Of a stretch of 20,264 bases of DNA, positions 1 to 9,032 are shown in pieces. The DNA is from Bacteroidales bacterium. Its GTDB lineage: Bacteria > Bacteroidota > Bacteroidia > Bacteroidales > UBA932. Below the pieces are notes generated by a model that had not been told where the DNA came from, made no database searches, and saw nothing but the letters and a program-made list of their open reading frames with translations. Each line of letters starts with the position of its first letter. Within the stretch, counting starts at the first letter, position 1. The stretch is from contig JAFZLQ010000036.1 in the NCBI GenBank assembly GCA_017551425.1, forward strand, positions 1 through 20,264, given 5' to 3'. The position numbers and the translations under genes are program-made.

Positions 1-926
1 AGACCCTGGGCATCTATCCCAGCCATCAGTATGAGTTCGCACGCCTCAACCTCACCTACACGCTAATGAGCAAGCGCAAGCTTCTGGAGCTGGTGCAGAA
101 GGGGCTGGTGAGCGGATGGGACGATCCCCGCATGCCTACGCTCTGCGGCGTACGCCGTCGCGGCTACACCCCCGAGGGCCTCAAGCTCTTCTGCGACAAG
201 ATAGGCGTGAGCAAGCGCGACCAGCTCATGGACATCCAGCTTCTCGAATGGTGCGTGCGCCAGGACCTGAACGCCCGCAGCAACCGCTACATGGTGGTGC
301 AGGATCCCCTCAAGCTGACCATAGTCAACTATCCCGAGGGCCAGGTGGAATGGTTCGACTGCCCGCTCAACCCGGCGGAACCGGAAGGCGCAAGCCGCAA
401 GGTTCCTTTCAGCCGCGAGCTCTACATAGAGAGGGCCGATTTCATGGAGGACGCCCCCAAGAAGTTCTTCCGCCTGAAGCCGAACGGCGAAGTGCGCCTC
501 AAGTACACCTACATCATCAAATGCGAGGAGGTAGTGAAGGACGCCGACGGCAACATAGTTGAGCTCAGGTGCAGCTACGACCCTTCCACCCGCCCCGGAG
601 GAGGGGAGTGGCGCAGCGTCAAGGGCACCATCCACTGGGTGAGCGCCGCTCACGCAAAGGAGCTTGAGATACGCAACTACGACCGTCTCTTCACCCTGGC
701 GGACATGAGCCAGGTGCCCGAAGACAAGGACTACAAGGACTTCCTCAATCCGGAGTCCCTCGTCCTCGCCAAGGGTTATGCAGAGCCCGCGCTGCTGGAT
801 GACGCCTCCGGCATAGCGGTCCAGTTCGAGCGCACCGGATACTATATAAAGGATTCCGACAGCACGCCCGAAAAGCCGGTATTCAACCGCACCGCCACGC
901 TCAAGGATTCGTACAAGCCCGAATAA
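1..926 (+). CDS. glnS: glutaminyl-tRNA synthetase (C-terminal part)
   Basis: Cytoplasmic class I aminoacyl-tRNA synthetase that charges tRNA-Gln with glutamine. The open frame enters from the left edge: codons from position 3 read TLGIYPSHQYEFARLNLTYT, directly followed by LMSKRKL at 63-83. This is the GlnRS KMSKS-class loop with its typical upstream HQYEFxRLNL context. The ATG at 66 is therefore an internal Met and not the start. Downstream are the anticodon-arm helical region (GWDDPRMPTLCGVRRRGYTPEGL, seen here as GWDDPRMPTL then RRRGYTPEGL) and the two beta-barrel anticodon-binding domains ending in KDSYKPE. The catalytic Rossmann half lies outside the window. The TAA overlaps the ATG of the next gene by one base, so translation is probably coupled and this may be the first visible gene of a long operon. 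GlnRS identity is very secure; GluRS is excluded by the MSKRKL and RRRGYTPE signatures. Confidence 0.96.
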   Translation, partial: TLGIYPSHQYEFARLNLTYTLMSKRKLLELVQKGLVSGWDDPRMPTLCGVRRRGYTPEGLKLFCDKIGVSKRDQLMDIQLLEWCVRQDLNARSNRYMVVQDPLKLTIVNYPEGQVEWFDCPLNPAEPEGASRKVPFSRELYIERADFMEDAPKKFFRLKPNGEVRLKYTYIIKCEEVVKDADGNIVELRCSYDPSTRPGGGEWRSVKGTIHWVSAAHAKELEIRNYDRLFTLADMSQVPEDKDYKDFLNPESLVLAKGYAEPALLDDASGIAVQFERTGYYIKDSDSTPEKPVFNRTATLKDSYKPE

Positions 927-2395
927 TGCACGATTTCGTATTCTCCCTGATGCTTCTGGGAGCCCTCTCCACAAGCGGCTCCACTCCGTTCTGGGCGGTT
1001 TCCAACCAGTACGGACTGATGCCCGATTACAACGGGGCGCTCGGCGTCATGCAGGCCTACAAGCCTTTCGACGAGAGCAAGGAGTTCCAGTGGAGGGCCG
1101 GAGTCAGCCTCGCCGCCAGCTTTCAGCAGGGCGATCCCCTGAACGCAGGGAGCCCGTCCCTGCGCCCGATGGTGGATGAGCTTTACGCCTCTGCACGCTG
1201 GAAGGTCCTGCGTGTGGATGTGGGAATGCGCCACCGCGACCGCGAATTCCTGGGCGCCGATCCTGCGCTCGGCTCCCTGTCCGTATCCGAGGGGCATATC
1301 GTGGAAAGCAACAACGCCCGTACCATGCCCGGCGTCAATTTCTCGCTGGAACCGCTGGCGGTGCCGTTTACCGGACGCCACCTGTTCATAAGCGGAGACT
1401 GGGCGGATTACACCACCATAGACGACCGCTTCGTACAGGGCGCGCTGGTGCACCGCCTTCGCGGCTACCTGCGCTACGACACCCGCAAGCACTTCTACGT
1501 GCAGATAGGGCTCGATCACTACGCCCTCTGGGGCGGCACCCCGAGCGACCCGCGCTACATTCCCATAGAAATCACCCCGGAGAACTACTTCCGCATCTGC
1601 ACCGGCCGCAGCGCATCCCCGTCAGGCTCGGTGAGCGACCAGATGAACTGCCTGGGAGACCACGGCGGCGCGGAACAGCTCCGCATGGGATGGCGGGCCG
1701 ATGCCTGGGACCTCACCTTCCAGCTGGACAAGCCTTACAACGACAAGTCCGGCATGCGCTTCAACAACATCCCAGACGGCATCTATACCCTGCACTGGGG
1801 CCTGAAAGACAAGGACAGGTGGATTACGGACGCACTGGTGGAATTCCACTACACGATGTGGCAGTCGGGTACAATCCATGACAAGGAGACTGACGCCGAC
1901 GGCCACCAGATAAACTGGTACGACACCCGCACCCACAATTTTTTCGGAGGCGACAACTACTTCACCAACGGCGAGTACAGGTCCGGATGGACCCATTTCG
2001 GCCGCATGATAGGAGCCCCGACGTTCTATACCGCCACAAGCAAAGCGGGCATCACCTCCGTTCGCAACAACCGCTACAAGGCAATCCACATGGGCCTTTC
2101 CGGCAAGCTGTTCCGCAAGGCACCATGGCGCCTTATGCTCACCTTCAGCGACAACTACGGCACTTACACGAACCCTTACGTCAAAGGCCCCACCACCTGG
2201 AACACCGGCTGGAACTGGTGGGAGCCCAATACCATAGACAAGGGCGTCAAGCAGTTCAGCGCAGGCCTCAACGGCTACGTGCCTTTCGCTCTCGGCAGGG
2301 GCAGGATTGATGTAATATACGGCATTTACGCCGATGCGGGAGAGATCCTGGGCAACAGCTTCGGGGCCACCGCAGGCGTGAGATATACACTATAA
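926..2395 (+). CDS. Wzi-like capsule assembly outer-membrane protein (copy 1)
   Basis: 489-residue protein of the Bacteroidetes Wzi/capsule-assembly family. By family knowledge these are outer-membrane beta-barrels linked to surface attachment of polysaccharide. What can be seen: a short hydrophobic N-terminus (MHDFVFSLMLLGALSTSGS) that could be a signal peptide, though without the usual positive residues; then the family opening PFWAVSNQYGLMPDYNGALG; repeated alternating aromatic/polar strands (DELYASARWKVLRVDVGM); an NARTMPG segment; LEPLAVPF; DKSGMRFNNIPDGIYT; and a C-terminal strand ending GVRYTL, as expected for a barrel recognised by the BAM complex. The ATG overlaps the glnS stop by one base and no in-frame ATG, GTG or TTG lies just upstream, so the start is fairly firm. 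A paralogue of nearly equal length sits 1.2 kb downstream behind an aminotransferase. The exact polysaccharide is unknown. Confidence 0.87.
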   Translation: MHDFVFSLMLLGALSTSGSTPFWAVSNQYGLMPDYNGALGVMQAYKPFDESKEFQWRAGVSLAASFQQGDPLNAGSPSLRPMVDELYASARWKVLRVDVGMRHRDREFLGADPALGSLSVSEGHIVESNNARTMPGVNFSLEPLAVPFTGRHLFISGDWADYTTIDDRFVQGALVHRLRGYLRYDTRKHFYVQIGLDHYALWGGTPSDPRYIPIEITPENYFRICTGRSASPSGSVSDQMNCLGDHGGAEQLRMGWRADAWDLTFQLDKPYNDKSGMRFNNIPDGIYTLHWGLKDKDRWITDALVEFHYTMWQSGTIHDKETDADGHQINWYDTRTHNFFGGDNYFTNGEYRSGWTHFGRMIGAPTFYTATSKAGITSVRNNRYKAIHMGLSGKLFRKAPWRLMLTFSDNYGTYTNPYVKGPTTWNTGWNWWEPNTIDKGVKQFSAGLNGYVPFALGRGRIDVIYGIYADAGEILGNSFGATAGVRYTL

Positions 2396-2407
2396 GCAGC
2401 AGTAATC

Positions 2408-3604
2408 ATGGAACTTAGCCAGAGAGCCATCGACATTCCCAGCTCCCCGATACGCAAACTCGCGCCCTATGCCGACCAGGCCAAGAGCGAGGGAGTACAC
2501 GTATATCACCTCAACATAGGCCAGCCGGACATCAGGACTCCGGAGTGCGGATTGCAGGCCCTGCGTTCCATAGACCGCAGCATCCTGGAGTACAGCCCCT
2601 CAGACGGCTATCTTTCCCTGCGCCGCAAACTGGCTGGTTACTACGACAGGTTCGGAATCAGGCTCTCCCCGGAGGAGATAATCGTGACCACGGGAGGCTC
2701 GGAAGCCCTGCAGCTGGCATTCATGACCTGCCTCGACCCGGGCGACGAAATCATAGTCACAGAGCCTTTCTACGCCAACTACAGGTCGTTCGCCATTGCT
2801 GCAGGAGCCGTCATCAAGCCCATAGTGACGCGCATAGAAGACGGATTCAGGCTCCCTTCGGTCGAGGCGTTCGAGGAGAAGATAACGCCGCGAACCAAGG
2901 CCATACTCATCTGCAATCCCAACAATCCCACCGGCTACCTCTATTCTCCCGAGGAGATGCAGCGCCTGCGCGAGATAGTGCTCTCCCACGGCCTGTATCT
3001 GTTCAGCGACGAGGTTTACCGGGAGTTCGTCTATACCGGCACGCCTTACGTCAGCGCCCTTCATCTGGAGGGGCTCGAAGAGAACGCCGTCCTGCTCGAT
3101 TCCGTCTCCAAGCGTTACTCCGAATGCGGCATACGCATAGGCTGCCTCTGCACACGCAACAGGAAGGTGCACGACGCCGCCATGAAGTTCTGCCAGGCGC
3201 GCCTCAGTCCGCCGCTCATCGGCCAGATCGTGGCCGAGGCCAGCATAGACGCCGGCGAGGACTACCTCAGGGGAGTGTACGACGAATACATCTCCCGCCG
3301 CAACTTCCTCATAGAAGGCCTCAACCGCATCCCCGGCGTATTCAGCCCCATGCCCAACGGCGCCTTCTATACAGTCGCAAAGCTTCCGGTCGACGATACC
3401 GAGAAGTTCTGCAAATGGTGCCTGACCGAGTTCCGTTACGAAGGCGCCACCGTCATGACTGCCCCCGCGTCTGGATTCTACAGCACTCCCGGCGAAGGCC
3501 GTCAGGAGGTGAGGATAGCATACGTACTCAACAGGGAAGACCTTGCCAAGGCGCTCGTGTGCCTGCAGAAGGCCCTCGAAGCATATCCGGGAAGAACCGT
3601 ATGA
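2408..3604 (+). CDS. PLP-dependent class I/II aminotransferase
   Basis: 398-residue fold-type I aminotransferase, cytoplasmic, of the AspC/aromatic aminotransferase-like group. Visible PLP-site residues: GGSEALQL near 96-103 (phosphate-side loop), NPNNPTG at 170-176 with the pyridine-contacting Asn, DEVYREF at 201-207 (the Asp that pairs with the ring nitrogen and the Tyr), DSVSKRYSECGIRIG at 231-245 with the Schiff-base Lys235, and VRIAY at 368-372 with the substrate-carboxylate Arg369. All key residues are intact and the length is normal. The substrate cannot be read from sequence; aspartate, aromatic or alanine-type donors are all possible. The gene starts 12 nt after Wzi copy 1 and its TGA overlaps the ATG of Wzi copy 2 by four bases (ATGA), so it sits tightly between the two envelope paralogues. 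Whether it has any capsule-related role is inference only. Confidence 0.92.
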   Translation: MELSQRAIDIPSSPIRKLAPYADQAKSEGVHVYHLNIGQPDIRTPECGLQALRSIDRSILEYSPSDGYLSLRRKLAGYYDRFGIRLSPEEIIVTTGGSEALQLAFMTCLDPGDEIIVTEPFYANYRSFAIAAGAVIKPIVTRIEDGFRLPSVEAFEEKITPRTKAILICNPNNPTGYLYSPEEMQRLREIVLSHGLYLFSDEVYREFVYTGTPYVSALHLEGLEENAVLLDSVSKRYSECGIRIGCLCTRNRKVHDAAMKFCQARLSPPLIGQIVAEASIDAGEDYLRGVYDEYISRRNFLIEGLNRIPGVFSPMPNGAFYTVAKLPVDDTEKFCKWCLTEFRYEGATVMTAPASGFYSTPGEGRQEVRIAYVLNREDLAKALVCLQKALEAYPGRTV

Positions 3605-5064
3605 ACGACTGGATAGTGTCCCTGCTCCTTCTGGGAGCCCTTTCCTCGCAGGGCGGCAGCATGCCGTTCTGGGCCACCGCCAACCAGTACGGTGTTATGC
3701 CGGACGCCAACGGCGGACTGGGTCTGCTGCAGGTACAGAAGGGCTTCGACGAGAGCAAGACTCTCCAGTGGCGCATTGGCGCATCCGCCGGCCTGCGTAC
3801 GGACAGGATAGAATACAAGAACTTCCTGATAGACGAGCTCTACGGCTCGCTGCGCTGGAAGCAGATCCGCCTGGACGCCGGCCTGTGGCATCCCGGCCAG
3901 CAGTTCATGGCGGCCGACAGCCACCTGGGCACGCTTTCCGTGACGGGCGGCCACAGCATCGCAAGCGGCAACGCCCGCCCCATGCCGGGCTACAGCATCA
4001 ACCTTGAGCCCTGGGACGTGCCTTTCACCAAGGGGCATTTCCAGATAGGCGGCAGCTTCGGAGACTATATCCCCCTGGACGAACGTTATGTGAGCGGTTC
4101 CATGGTCCACAACACACACGCCTACGCCAGGATCAACATAGGGTCGCACATAACGCTCACCGGCGGCCTCGACGACTACATCCAGTGGGGCGGAACATCT
4201 CCCGTTTACGGCGAGCAGAAAGTCTCGTTCGGCAACTACCTGCGCGTGATAACCGGCAGCAAGGGAGGGGACGACTCCCTTGCCGGAGAACAGAAAAACG
4301 CCCTCGGCAACCATCTGGGCTGCGAGTATTTCCGTTTCGACTACAAGACCGACGACTGGACCCTCACACTGCAGCACGACATTCCATTCGAAGACAAGTC
4401 GGGGCTCATCTTCCAGAATTTCCCGGACGGAGTCAACACCGTTTGCTTCTCTTTCAAAGACAAGAGCGGCTGGGTGTCTGACATAGTTTACGAGTACGCC
4501 AACACCATGAACCAGTCCGGCGACCGTGAACGCCGTCCCGCCACCGAGCATGAGATAGCGACGGCGAAGCACGGCCTCGTCACCTATCCCGACGGCACCG
4601 TTTACTTCATAGCCGGCGGCGCGGACAACTATTACAACCATTACATATTCAAATCCGGCTGGACCTCATACGGCCGCACCATAGGCAATCCGCTGTTATT
4701 CCCCAGGGGAACCGCAGAGGGCAGCTGGTCCAGGACGGGAGTGACCATGGGCATCTGGAGCAACCTCATGCAGGCGCATCACCTTGGACTGTCGGGCAGC
4801 CTGTTCCAGCTGATGCCGTATAAGCTGATGCTCACATATTCAGAGAGTTACGGCACGCATCTGAGCCTTGGCGGCCAATATGACACCGGCACTCGTCTCG
4901 AGAAGCCCATGCGCCAGTTCAGCTCCGCATTCCTGCTGGAACTGCCCCTCTACGCAGGAATAATAAAAGTGGTCCCGGCCCTGTATTTCGACGCAGGGGA
5001 CGTCCTGGCACGGAATTTCGCCGCGACCCTGTCAATCAAGTATTCATTGGAAAGAATCAATTAA
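3601..5064 (+). CDS. Wzi-like capsule assembly outer-membrane protein (copy 2)
   Basis: 487-residue paralogue of the gene at 926. Shared blocks in the same order include LLLGALS, PFWA..NQYG.MPD.NG.LG, FDESK..QWR.G.S, DELY.S.RWK, NAR.MPG, LEP..VPFT..H, the DKSG..F.N.PDG segment and a late YGT...G region before the C-terminal strand (AATLSIKYSLERIN). The start is the ATG at 3601 overlapping the aminotransferase stop. The same frame is open for another kilobase upstream, but that stretch is a shadow of the aminotransferase gene and resembles no protein, whereas MNDWIVSLLLLGALS matches the start of copy 1. Likely an outer-membrane beta-barrel with an N-terminal signal segment. The two copies diverge in internal loops, so they may serve different glycans or surface structures; that is inference. 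Confidence 0.86.
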   Translation: MNDWIVSLLLLGALSSQGGSMPFWATANQYGVMPDANGGLGLLQVQKGFDESKTLQWRIGASAGLRTDRIEYKNFLIDELYGSLRWKQIRLDAGLWHPGQQFMAADSHLGTLSVTGGHSIASGNARPMPGYSINLEPWDVPFTKGHFQIGGSFGDYIPLDERYVSGSMVHNTHAYARINIGSHITLTGGLDDYIQWGGTSPVYGEQKVSFGNYLRVITGSKGGDDSLAGEQKNALGNHLGCEYFRFDYKTDDWTLTLQHDIPFEDKSGLIFQNFPDGVNTVCFSFKDKSGWVSDIVYEYANTMNQSGDRERRPATEHEIATAKHGLVTYPDGTVYFIAGGADNYYNHYIFKSGWTSYGRTIGNPLLFPRGTAEGSWSRTGVTMGIWSNLMQAHHLGLSGSLFQLMPYKLMLTYSESYGTHLSLGGQYDTGTRLEKPMRQFSSAFLLELPLYAGIIKVVPALYFDAGDVLARNFAATLSIKYSLERIN

Positions 5065-5065
5065 T

Positions 5066-5716
5066 ATGAACTTAGATCATTTTCTCCAGCTCTTCGTGGT
5101 GAAGGAAAAGAGTTTCTTCCCCCTGTTCGTCCAACTGGCAGAGGCCAGCAAGAAAGCCTCCGAGCTCCTAATCAAACAGACTTCCGCCTCCGATCCCGAC
5201 GAGCGCCGCATGCTCGCCAACCGCATCAAGGAATACGAGACCCAGGGCGACGCCATCCACGCCAAGATCACCCAGGTGCTGATTGACGCTTACCTCACGC
5301 CTTTCGACAGGGACGACATCCACGAACTCGCCGAGTGTATGGATTCCTTCCTTGACTGTATGCGCGACTCTTCCAAGCTGATCGCCATCTACCAGCCCAA
5401 GGAGCCTTCCCGCAAGCTCATCAAGATAGCCGAGTACATCGACAAGGCCGCCGCCATACTGGTGGAAGTCACCGGCCGCTTCGACACAATACGCAAAGAC
5501 TCCAAGATAGTGGCTGAGAAGTGCGACGAGATAAAGGACATCGAGCATACGGTGGACGACATCTTCGAGTCCTACATGTCAAATCTCTTCGCCAAGGAGC
5601 CCGATGCCAAGGAGCTCATCAAGAAGAAGAACATCGCCCAGGCCCTCGAGAACACCTCCGACGTGGCCAAGGTGGTTTCCAGCAAGATACGCGGAATAGT
5701 GGTCAAGAACAGTTGA
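5066..5716 (+). CDS. DUF47 family PhoU-like phosphate transport regulator
   Basis: 216-residue, almost entirely helical cytoplasmic protein of the DUF47/PhoU-like family. Members commonly accompany and are thought to regulate PiT-type phosphate transporters. Characteristic features: an N-terminal FPLFVQLAEASKKASELL helix, the EYETQGDAIHAKITQVL segment with the E-x-x-x-D/E-x-x-H pattern that in PhoU relatives binds metal, then TPFDRDDIHELAECMDSFLD, and the second-repeat EKCDEIKDIEHTVDDIF. The length is typical for the family. It begins one nucleotide after the stop of Wzi copy 2 and ends one nucleotide before the PiT gene, which is the usual DUF47-PiT arrangement and strongly supports the call. 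Expression is presumably set by the long operon as a whole, since there is no room for a promoter here. Confidence 0.93.
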   Translation: MNLDHFLQLFVVKEKSFFPLFVQLAEASKKASELLIKQTSASDPDERRMLANRIKEYETQGDAIHAKITQVLIDAYLTPFDRDDIHELAECMDSFLDCMRDSSKLIAIYQPKEPSRKLIKIAEYIDKAAAILVEVTGRFDTIRKDSKIVAEKCDEIKDIEHTVDDIFESYMSNLFAKEPDAKELIKKKNIAQALENTSDVAKVVSSKIRGIVVKNS

Positions 5717-5717
5717 G

Positions 5718-6794
5718 ATGATAGCCATCGTCATCATAACGGCGCTGATTGCGCTAGCATTCAGCTTCACCAACGGCATGAACGACGCCGCCAACTGCAT
5801 CGCGTCTGTCATAGCCACCAAGGCGCTGCCTCCCAAGCTGGCGGTGTTCTGGGCCGCGTTCTGGATCTTCATCGCGATGTTCATCTTCGACACCACCGTG
5901 GCTGCCACCATGGGCAAGGGCATCGTGGAAGAGCAGTGCATAGACGTGTACGTGATACTCGCGGCGCTTCTCGGCTCGGTCATCTACATCTTCTTCTGCA
6001 CCAAGCTCGGACTGCCGGTTTCGGCCTCCCACGCCCTTGTGGGCGGTCTCATCGGCCCCGTTTGGTTCGTCTATGGCGGGCAGTACCTGGTGACCAGCGG
6101 CATCTTCAAGATCATCGCCTTCATATTCATTTCGCCTCTCCTCGGCATGCTGATGGGCTTCGTGCTCAACTGCATCATAATGGTGCTGTTCCACAGGGTC
6201 AAGGCCAAGACGGTCGATAAACACTTCCGCCGCCTGCAGCTGTTCTCCAGCGCCGCATTCTCCCTGGGCTTCGGCGGCAACGACGGCCAGAAGACCATGG
6301 GTATCATCGCCATACTCTTCGCCACCGCATTCGCATCCAGCCCCGACAGTCCTGTCCTCCAGTTCCTCTACGGCAACGGCGCCGTTGCGGCGCAGGCGGC
6401 AGGTTATACCGGCTTCTACGTGCCCATGTGGCTGAAATTCACCTGCTACGGCCTCATCGCCCTCGGAACCGTGACCGGCGGCTGGTCGGTCATCCGTACG
6501 CTCAGCGAGGGCCTCTCCAAGCTGTTCCCCACGCAGGGATTCTGCGCCGAGGCATCCGGAGCCATCACCCTCATCCTTACTGCTGTCCTCGGCATCCCCG
6601 TGAGCACCACCCATACCATCACCGGCTCCATAATCGGCACCGGCCTCACCAGGGGAGTGAAGTCCGTCAAGTGGATTACCGCAAAGAACATAGTCTGGGC
6701 CTGGATACTTACCATTCCCGCCGTCATCGTGGTGAGCGGCGTGGTGTACCTCATCATGGTCCACTGGTTCGGCGTGCCCGTAAAAGCGTTGTAG
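5718..6794 (+). CDS. PiT family inorganic phosphate transporter
   Basis: 358-residue integral inner-membrane phosphate permease of the PiT family, driven by a cation gradient. The family's inverted duplication is visible. The first half carries FTNGMNDAANCIA (about 17-29) and PVSASHALVGGLIG (100-113). The second half carries the matching GFGGNDGQKTMG (184-195) and PVSTTHTITGSIIGTG close to the C-terminus. Between these lie many hydrophobic segments consistent with roughly ten membrane spans, with a basic cytoplasmic link (HRVKAKTVDKHFRRLQ, about 159-174). It directly follows its DUF47 partner with a one-nucleotide gap and precedes an ABC exporter by one nucleotide. Phosphate is the expected substrate; sulphate or other anion permeases of the same superfamily are less likely given the two intact signature motifs and the DUF47 partner. 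Confidence 0.94.
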   Translation: MIAIVIITALIALAFSFTNGMNDAANCIASVIATKALPPKLAVFWAAFWIFIAMFIFDTTVAATMGKGIVEEQCIDVYVILAALLGSVIYIFFCTKLGLPVSASHALVGGLIGPVWFVYGGQYLVTSGIFKIIAFIFISPLLGMLMGFVLNCIIMVLFHRVKAKTVDKHFRRLQLFSSAAFSLGFGGNDGQKTMGIIAILFATAFASSPDSPVLQFLYGNGAVAAQAAGYTGFYVPMWLKFTCYGLIALGTVTGGWSVIRTLSEGLSKLFPTQGFCAEASGAITLILTAVLGIPVSTTHTITGSIIGTGLTRGVKSVKWITAKNIVWAWILTIPAVIVVSGVVYLIMVHWFGVPVKAL

Positions 6795-6795
6795 C

Positions 6796-8628
6796 ATGAA
6801 GGATTTCGGAAAGGTACTCAGGCGTTACGTCAAGCCCTACCGGGGATATCTCGGCGGGAGCGTGGTGCTGAATATCCTTTCCGCTGTCTTCAACATATTC
6901 TCATTCTCGCTGCTGATACCGATACTGAAGATACTCTTCAATATCGACAAGATGCAGTATGAATTCATCCCGTGGGATTCCGCCGGGCGCGTGCGGGACA
7001 TCGCCCTCAACAACCTGTACTGGTATGTGTCGGACGCCATGGGCAAATGGGGCGCCGGGAGCGTGCTGCTAGCCCTCTGCCTCATACTTTGTTTCTTCAC
7101 CCTTCTCAAGACCGCCTGCTACTTCGGCTCGTCGGCCGTAATGGTGCCCATACGCACGGGTGTGGTGAAGGACCTGCGTAAAGAGCTGTACGACAAGGTG
7201 TTGTCCCTTCCTCTCGGATGGTTCAGCCGGGAGCGCAGGGGAGACATAATCGCCCGAATGAGCGGCGACGTGCAGGAAGTGGAGAGTTCGCTCACCGCCT
7301 CGCTGGACATGCTCATCAAGAACCCCATCCTCATCGTCTTCTACATCTGCACCCTCTTCTTCATCTCCTGGCAGCTGACCCTCTTCGTGCTGGTCTTCGC
7401 CCCGCTCATGATGTGGCTGATGGGCGTGCTGGGACGCAAGCTCAGGCGCCAGTCCACAGAGGCCCAGGCCAGATGGAGCGACACCATGAGCCAGGTCGAG
7501 GAAACCCTGGGCGGCCTCCGTGTCATCAAGGCCTTCCTGGCGGAGAAGAAGATGTCCGCCCGCTTCGACGCCGTAACGGACGACATGCGGCGCCTGAATT
7601 CCCGCGTCGCCACTCGCCAGGCCCTCGCCCATCCGCTCAGCGAATTCCTCGGTACGGTGATGATTGCTGTGGTGCTGTGGTTCGGCGGAACGCTCATACT
7701 TGCGGACAGGGCCACCATAGACGCTCCCACGTTCATCTTCTATATGGTGATGCTGTACAGCGTCATCCAGCCCATAAAGGACTTCGCCAGGGCCGCATAC
7801 GGCATTCCCAAGGGCCTCGCCAGCATGGAACGCATAGACGCGGTGCTCCAGGCTGTCAACAACATAGAAGACCCTGCGGATCCCGTGGCGCTGGACGGAT
7901 TCTCCGGCAGCATAGTCTTCGAGAACGTCAGCTTCAGTTACGACGACGGCCGCAAGGTGCTGGAAAACATCAACCTGGAGATACCCAAGGGGAGCACTGT
8001 CGCCATCGTGGGCGCATCCGGCGCCGGCAAGTCCACCCTCGCCGACCTCGTCGCCCGCTTCTACGACGTAGGCTCGGGACGCATAACTATAGACGGGGTG
8101 GACGTGCGGAAAGTGTCCGTCAGGGACCTGCGTTCGCTCATAGGATATGTGAATCAGGATCCCATCCTTTTCAACGATACGATTTTCAACAACATAGCCT
8201 TCGGGGTCGATGGCGCCGGGCCCGATGAAGTCCGTGCCGCGGCCGAGATAGCCAACGCCCACGAGTTCATAATGGAGAAGGAAGGCGGATACGGCGCCAT
8301 GGCGGGAGACCGCGGCGTGCTGCTCAGCGGCGGCCAGCGCCAGCGCCTCAGCATAGCGCGCGCCGTGCTGAAGAATCCGCCCATACTCATTCTGGACGAA
8401 GCCACGGCATCGCTCGATTCCGAGGCTGAGCGCAGCGTACAGGACGCCCTGGACAGGCTGATGAGCAACCGTACCACAATAGCCATAGCCCACCGCCTGA
8501 GCACCGTCAGGAACGCGGACGAGATTATCGTCATCGATTCCGGCCGCATAGTTGAACGCGGCCGTCATGAAGAGCTGCTGGCGCTCGGCGGCTACTACAA
8601 GAAACTCTACGAGATGCAATCCCTATGA
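6796..8628 (+). CDS. MsbA-like ABC exporter (fused permease-ATPase)
   Basis: 610-residue half-transporter with an N-terminal six-helix export domain (about 1-340) and a C-terminal nucleotide-binding domain. It should act as a homodimer in the inner membrane. Motifs read directly: Walker A GASGAGKS at 406-413, Q-loop in GYVNQDPILFN, ABC signature LSGGQ at 510-514, Walker B ending in D534-E535 (ILILDEATASLD), and the H-loop His566 (AIAHRLST). All catalytic residues are intact. The membrane domain includes the coupling-region text FSRERRGDIIARMSGDVQEVE, typical of MsbA/lipid exporters. The most likely role is export of lipid A or another lipid or hydrophobic compound, but multidrug export cannot be excluded. 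It starts one nucleotide after the PiT gene and its stop overlaps the VanZ-like start by four bases. Confidence 0.92.
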   Translation: MKDFGKVLRRYVKPYRGYLGGSVVLNILSAVFNIFSFSLLIPILKILFNIDKMQYEFIPWDSAGRVRDIALNNLYWYVSDAMGKWGAGSVLLALCLILCFFTLLKTACYFGSSAVMVPIRTGVVKDLRKELYDKVLSLPLGWFSRERRGDIIARMSGDVQEVESSLTASLDMLIKNPILIVFYICTLFFISWQLTLFVLVFAPLMMWLMGVLGRKLRRQSTEAQARWSDTMSQVEETLGGLRVIKAFLAEKKMSARFDAVTDDMRRLNSRVATRQALAHPLSEFLGTVMIAVVLWFGGTLILADRATIDAPTFIFYMVMLYSVIQPIKDFARAAYGIPKGLASMERIDAVLQAVNNIEDPADPVALDGFSGSIVFENVSFSYDDGRKVLENINLEIPKGSTVAIVGASGAGKSTLADLVARFYDVGSGRITIDGVDVRKVSVRDLRSLIGYVNQDPILFNDTIFNNIAFGVDGAGPDEVRAAAEIANAHEFIMEKEGGYGAMAGDRGVLLSGGQRQRLSIARAVLKNPPILILDEATASLDSEAERSVQDALDRLMSNRTTIAIAHRLSTVRNADEIIVIDSGRIVERGRHEELLALGGYYKKLYEMQSL

Positions 8629-9032
8629 AACGCACTACTGTATTCAAGATACTCACCCTGTTGTACCTGGTGGCCGTGGCGGTGCTCTGCTTCGCCAAGT
8701 TCTCGTCGCTGCCTACCGTTCCCGGCAAGTTTCTCGGCATGGACGCAGACAAGGTCGTACACTTCCTGATGTTCTTCCCGTTCCCGCTGCTGGCGTATCT
8801 GTCGTTCCCGCTGGAGCGCAAGGGCATATTCGTGACTGTCTGTATCATAGTGCTCATCTTCGCCGTGGGCTGCTGCCTTGCCGGCGTAACGGAATACGTT
8901 CAGGGGAGGCTCCCGTACCGCACTATGGATATTGCCGATTTCAGGGCCGACATGCTGGGTATGCTGTCGGCTTCCGTGATAACTTTTCTGTTGAGAATCT
9001 TCATCCGTCCTGCCGGAAATGCCAAAGCGTAA
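8625..9032 (+). CDS. VanZ-like family membrane protein
   Basis: 135-residue small integral membrane protein with four predicted hydrophobic segments (VFKILTLLYLVAVAVLCFAKF; VVHFLMFFPFPLLAYLSF; IFVTVCIIVLIFAVGCCLAG; LGMLSASVITFLLRIF). The VanZ-like pattern is the DKVVHFLMFFPFPLL segment after the first helix and the conserved TEYVQGRLPYRTMDIADFRADMLGM segment before the last. The molecular function of most VanZ-like proteins is not known; the founding member is linked to teicoplanin resistance, which should not be assumed here. The ATG overlaps the stop of the ABC exporter (ATGA), and the 3' end overlaps the amidase start by 14 bases, so the three are almost certainly co-translated. The cell-envelope context is consistent with, but does not prove, an envelope role. 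Confidence 0.86.
   Translation: MKRTTVFKILTLLYLVAVAVLCFAKFSSLPTVPGKFLGMDADKVVHFLMFFPFPLLAYLSFPLERKGIFVTVCIIVLIFAVGCCLAGVTEYVQGRLPYRTMDIADFRADMLGMLSASVITFLLRIFIRPAGNAKA

Noticed and set aside
2545..3600. Open frame upstream of the second Wzi gene as a long N-terminal extension
   Set aside because: It overlaps the well-supported aminotransferase in another frame, and its Arg/Pro-rich product is typical of a high-GC shadow frame.
5754..8619. Long minus-strand frames of 347 and 516 codons opposite the phosphate transporter and the ABC exporter
   Set aside because: Both are antisense to genes with complete family motifs, and their His/Glu/Val-rich translations show no domain. They follow from codon bias in GC-rich DNA.
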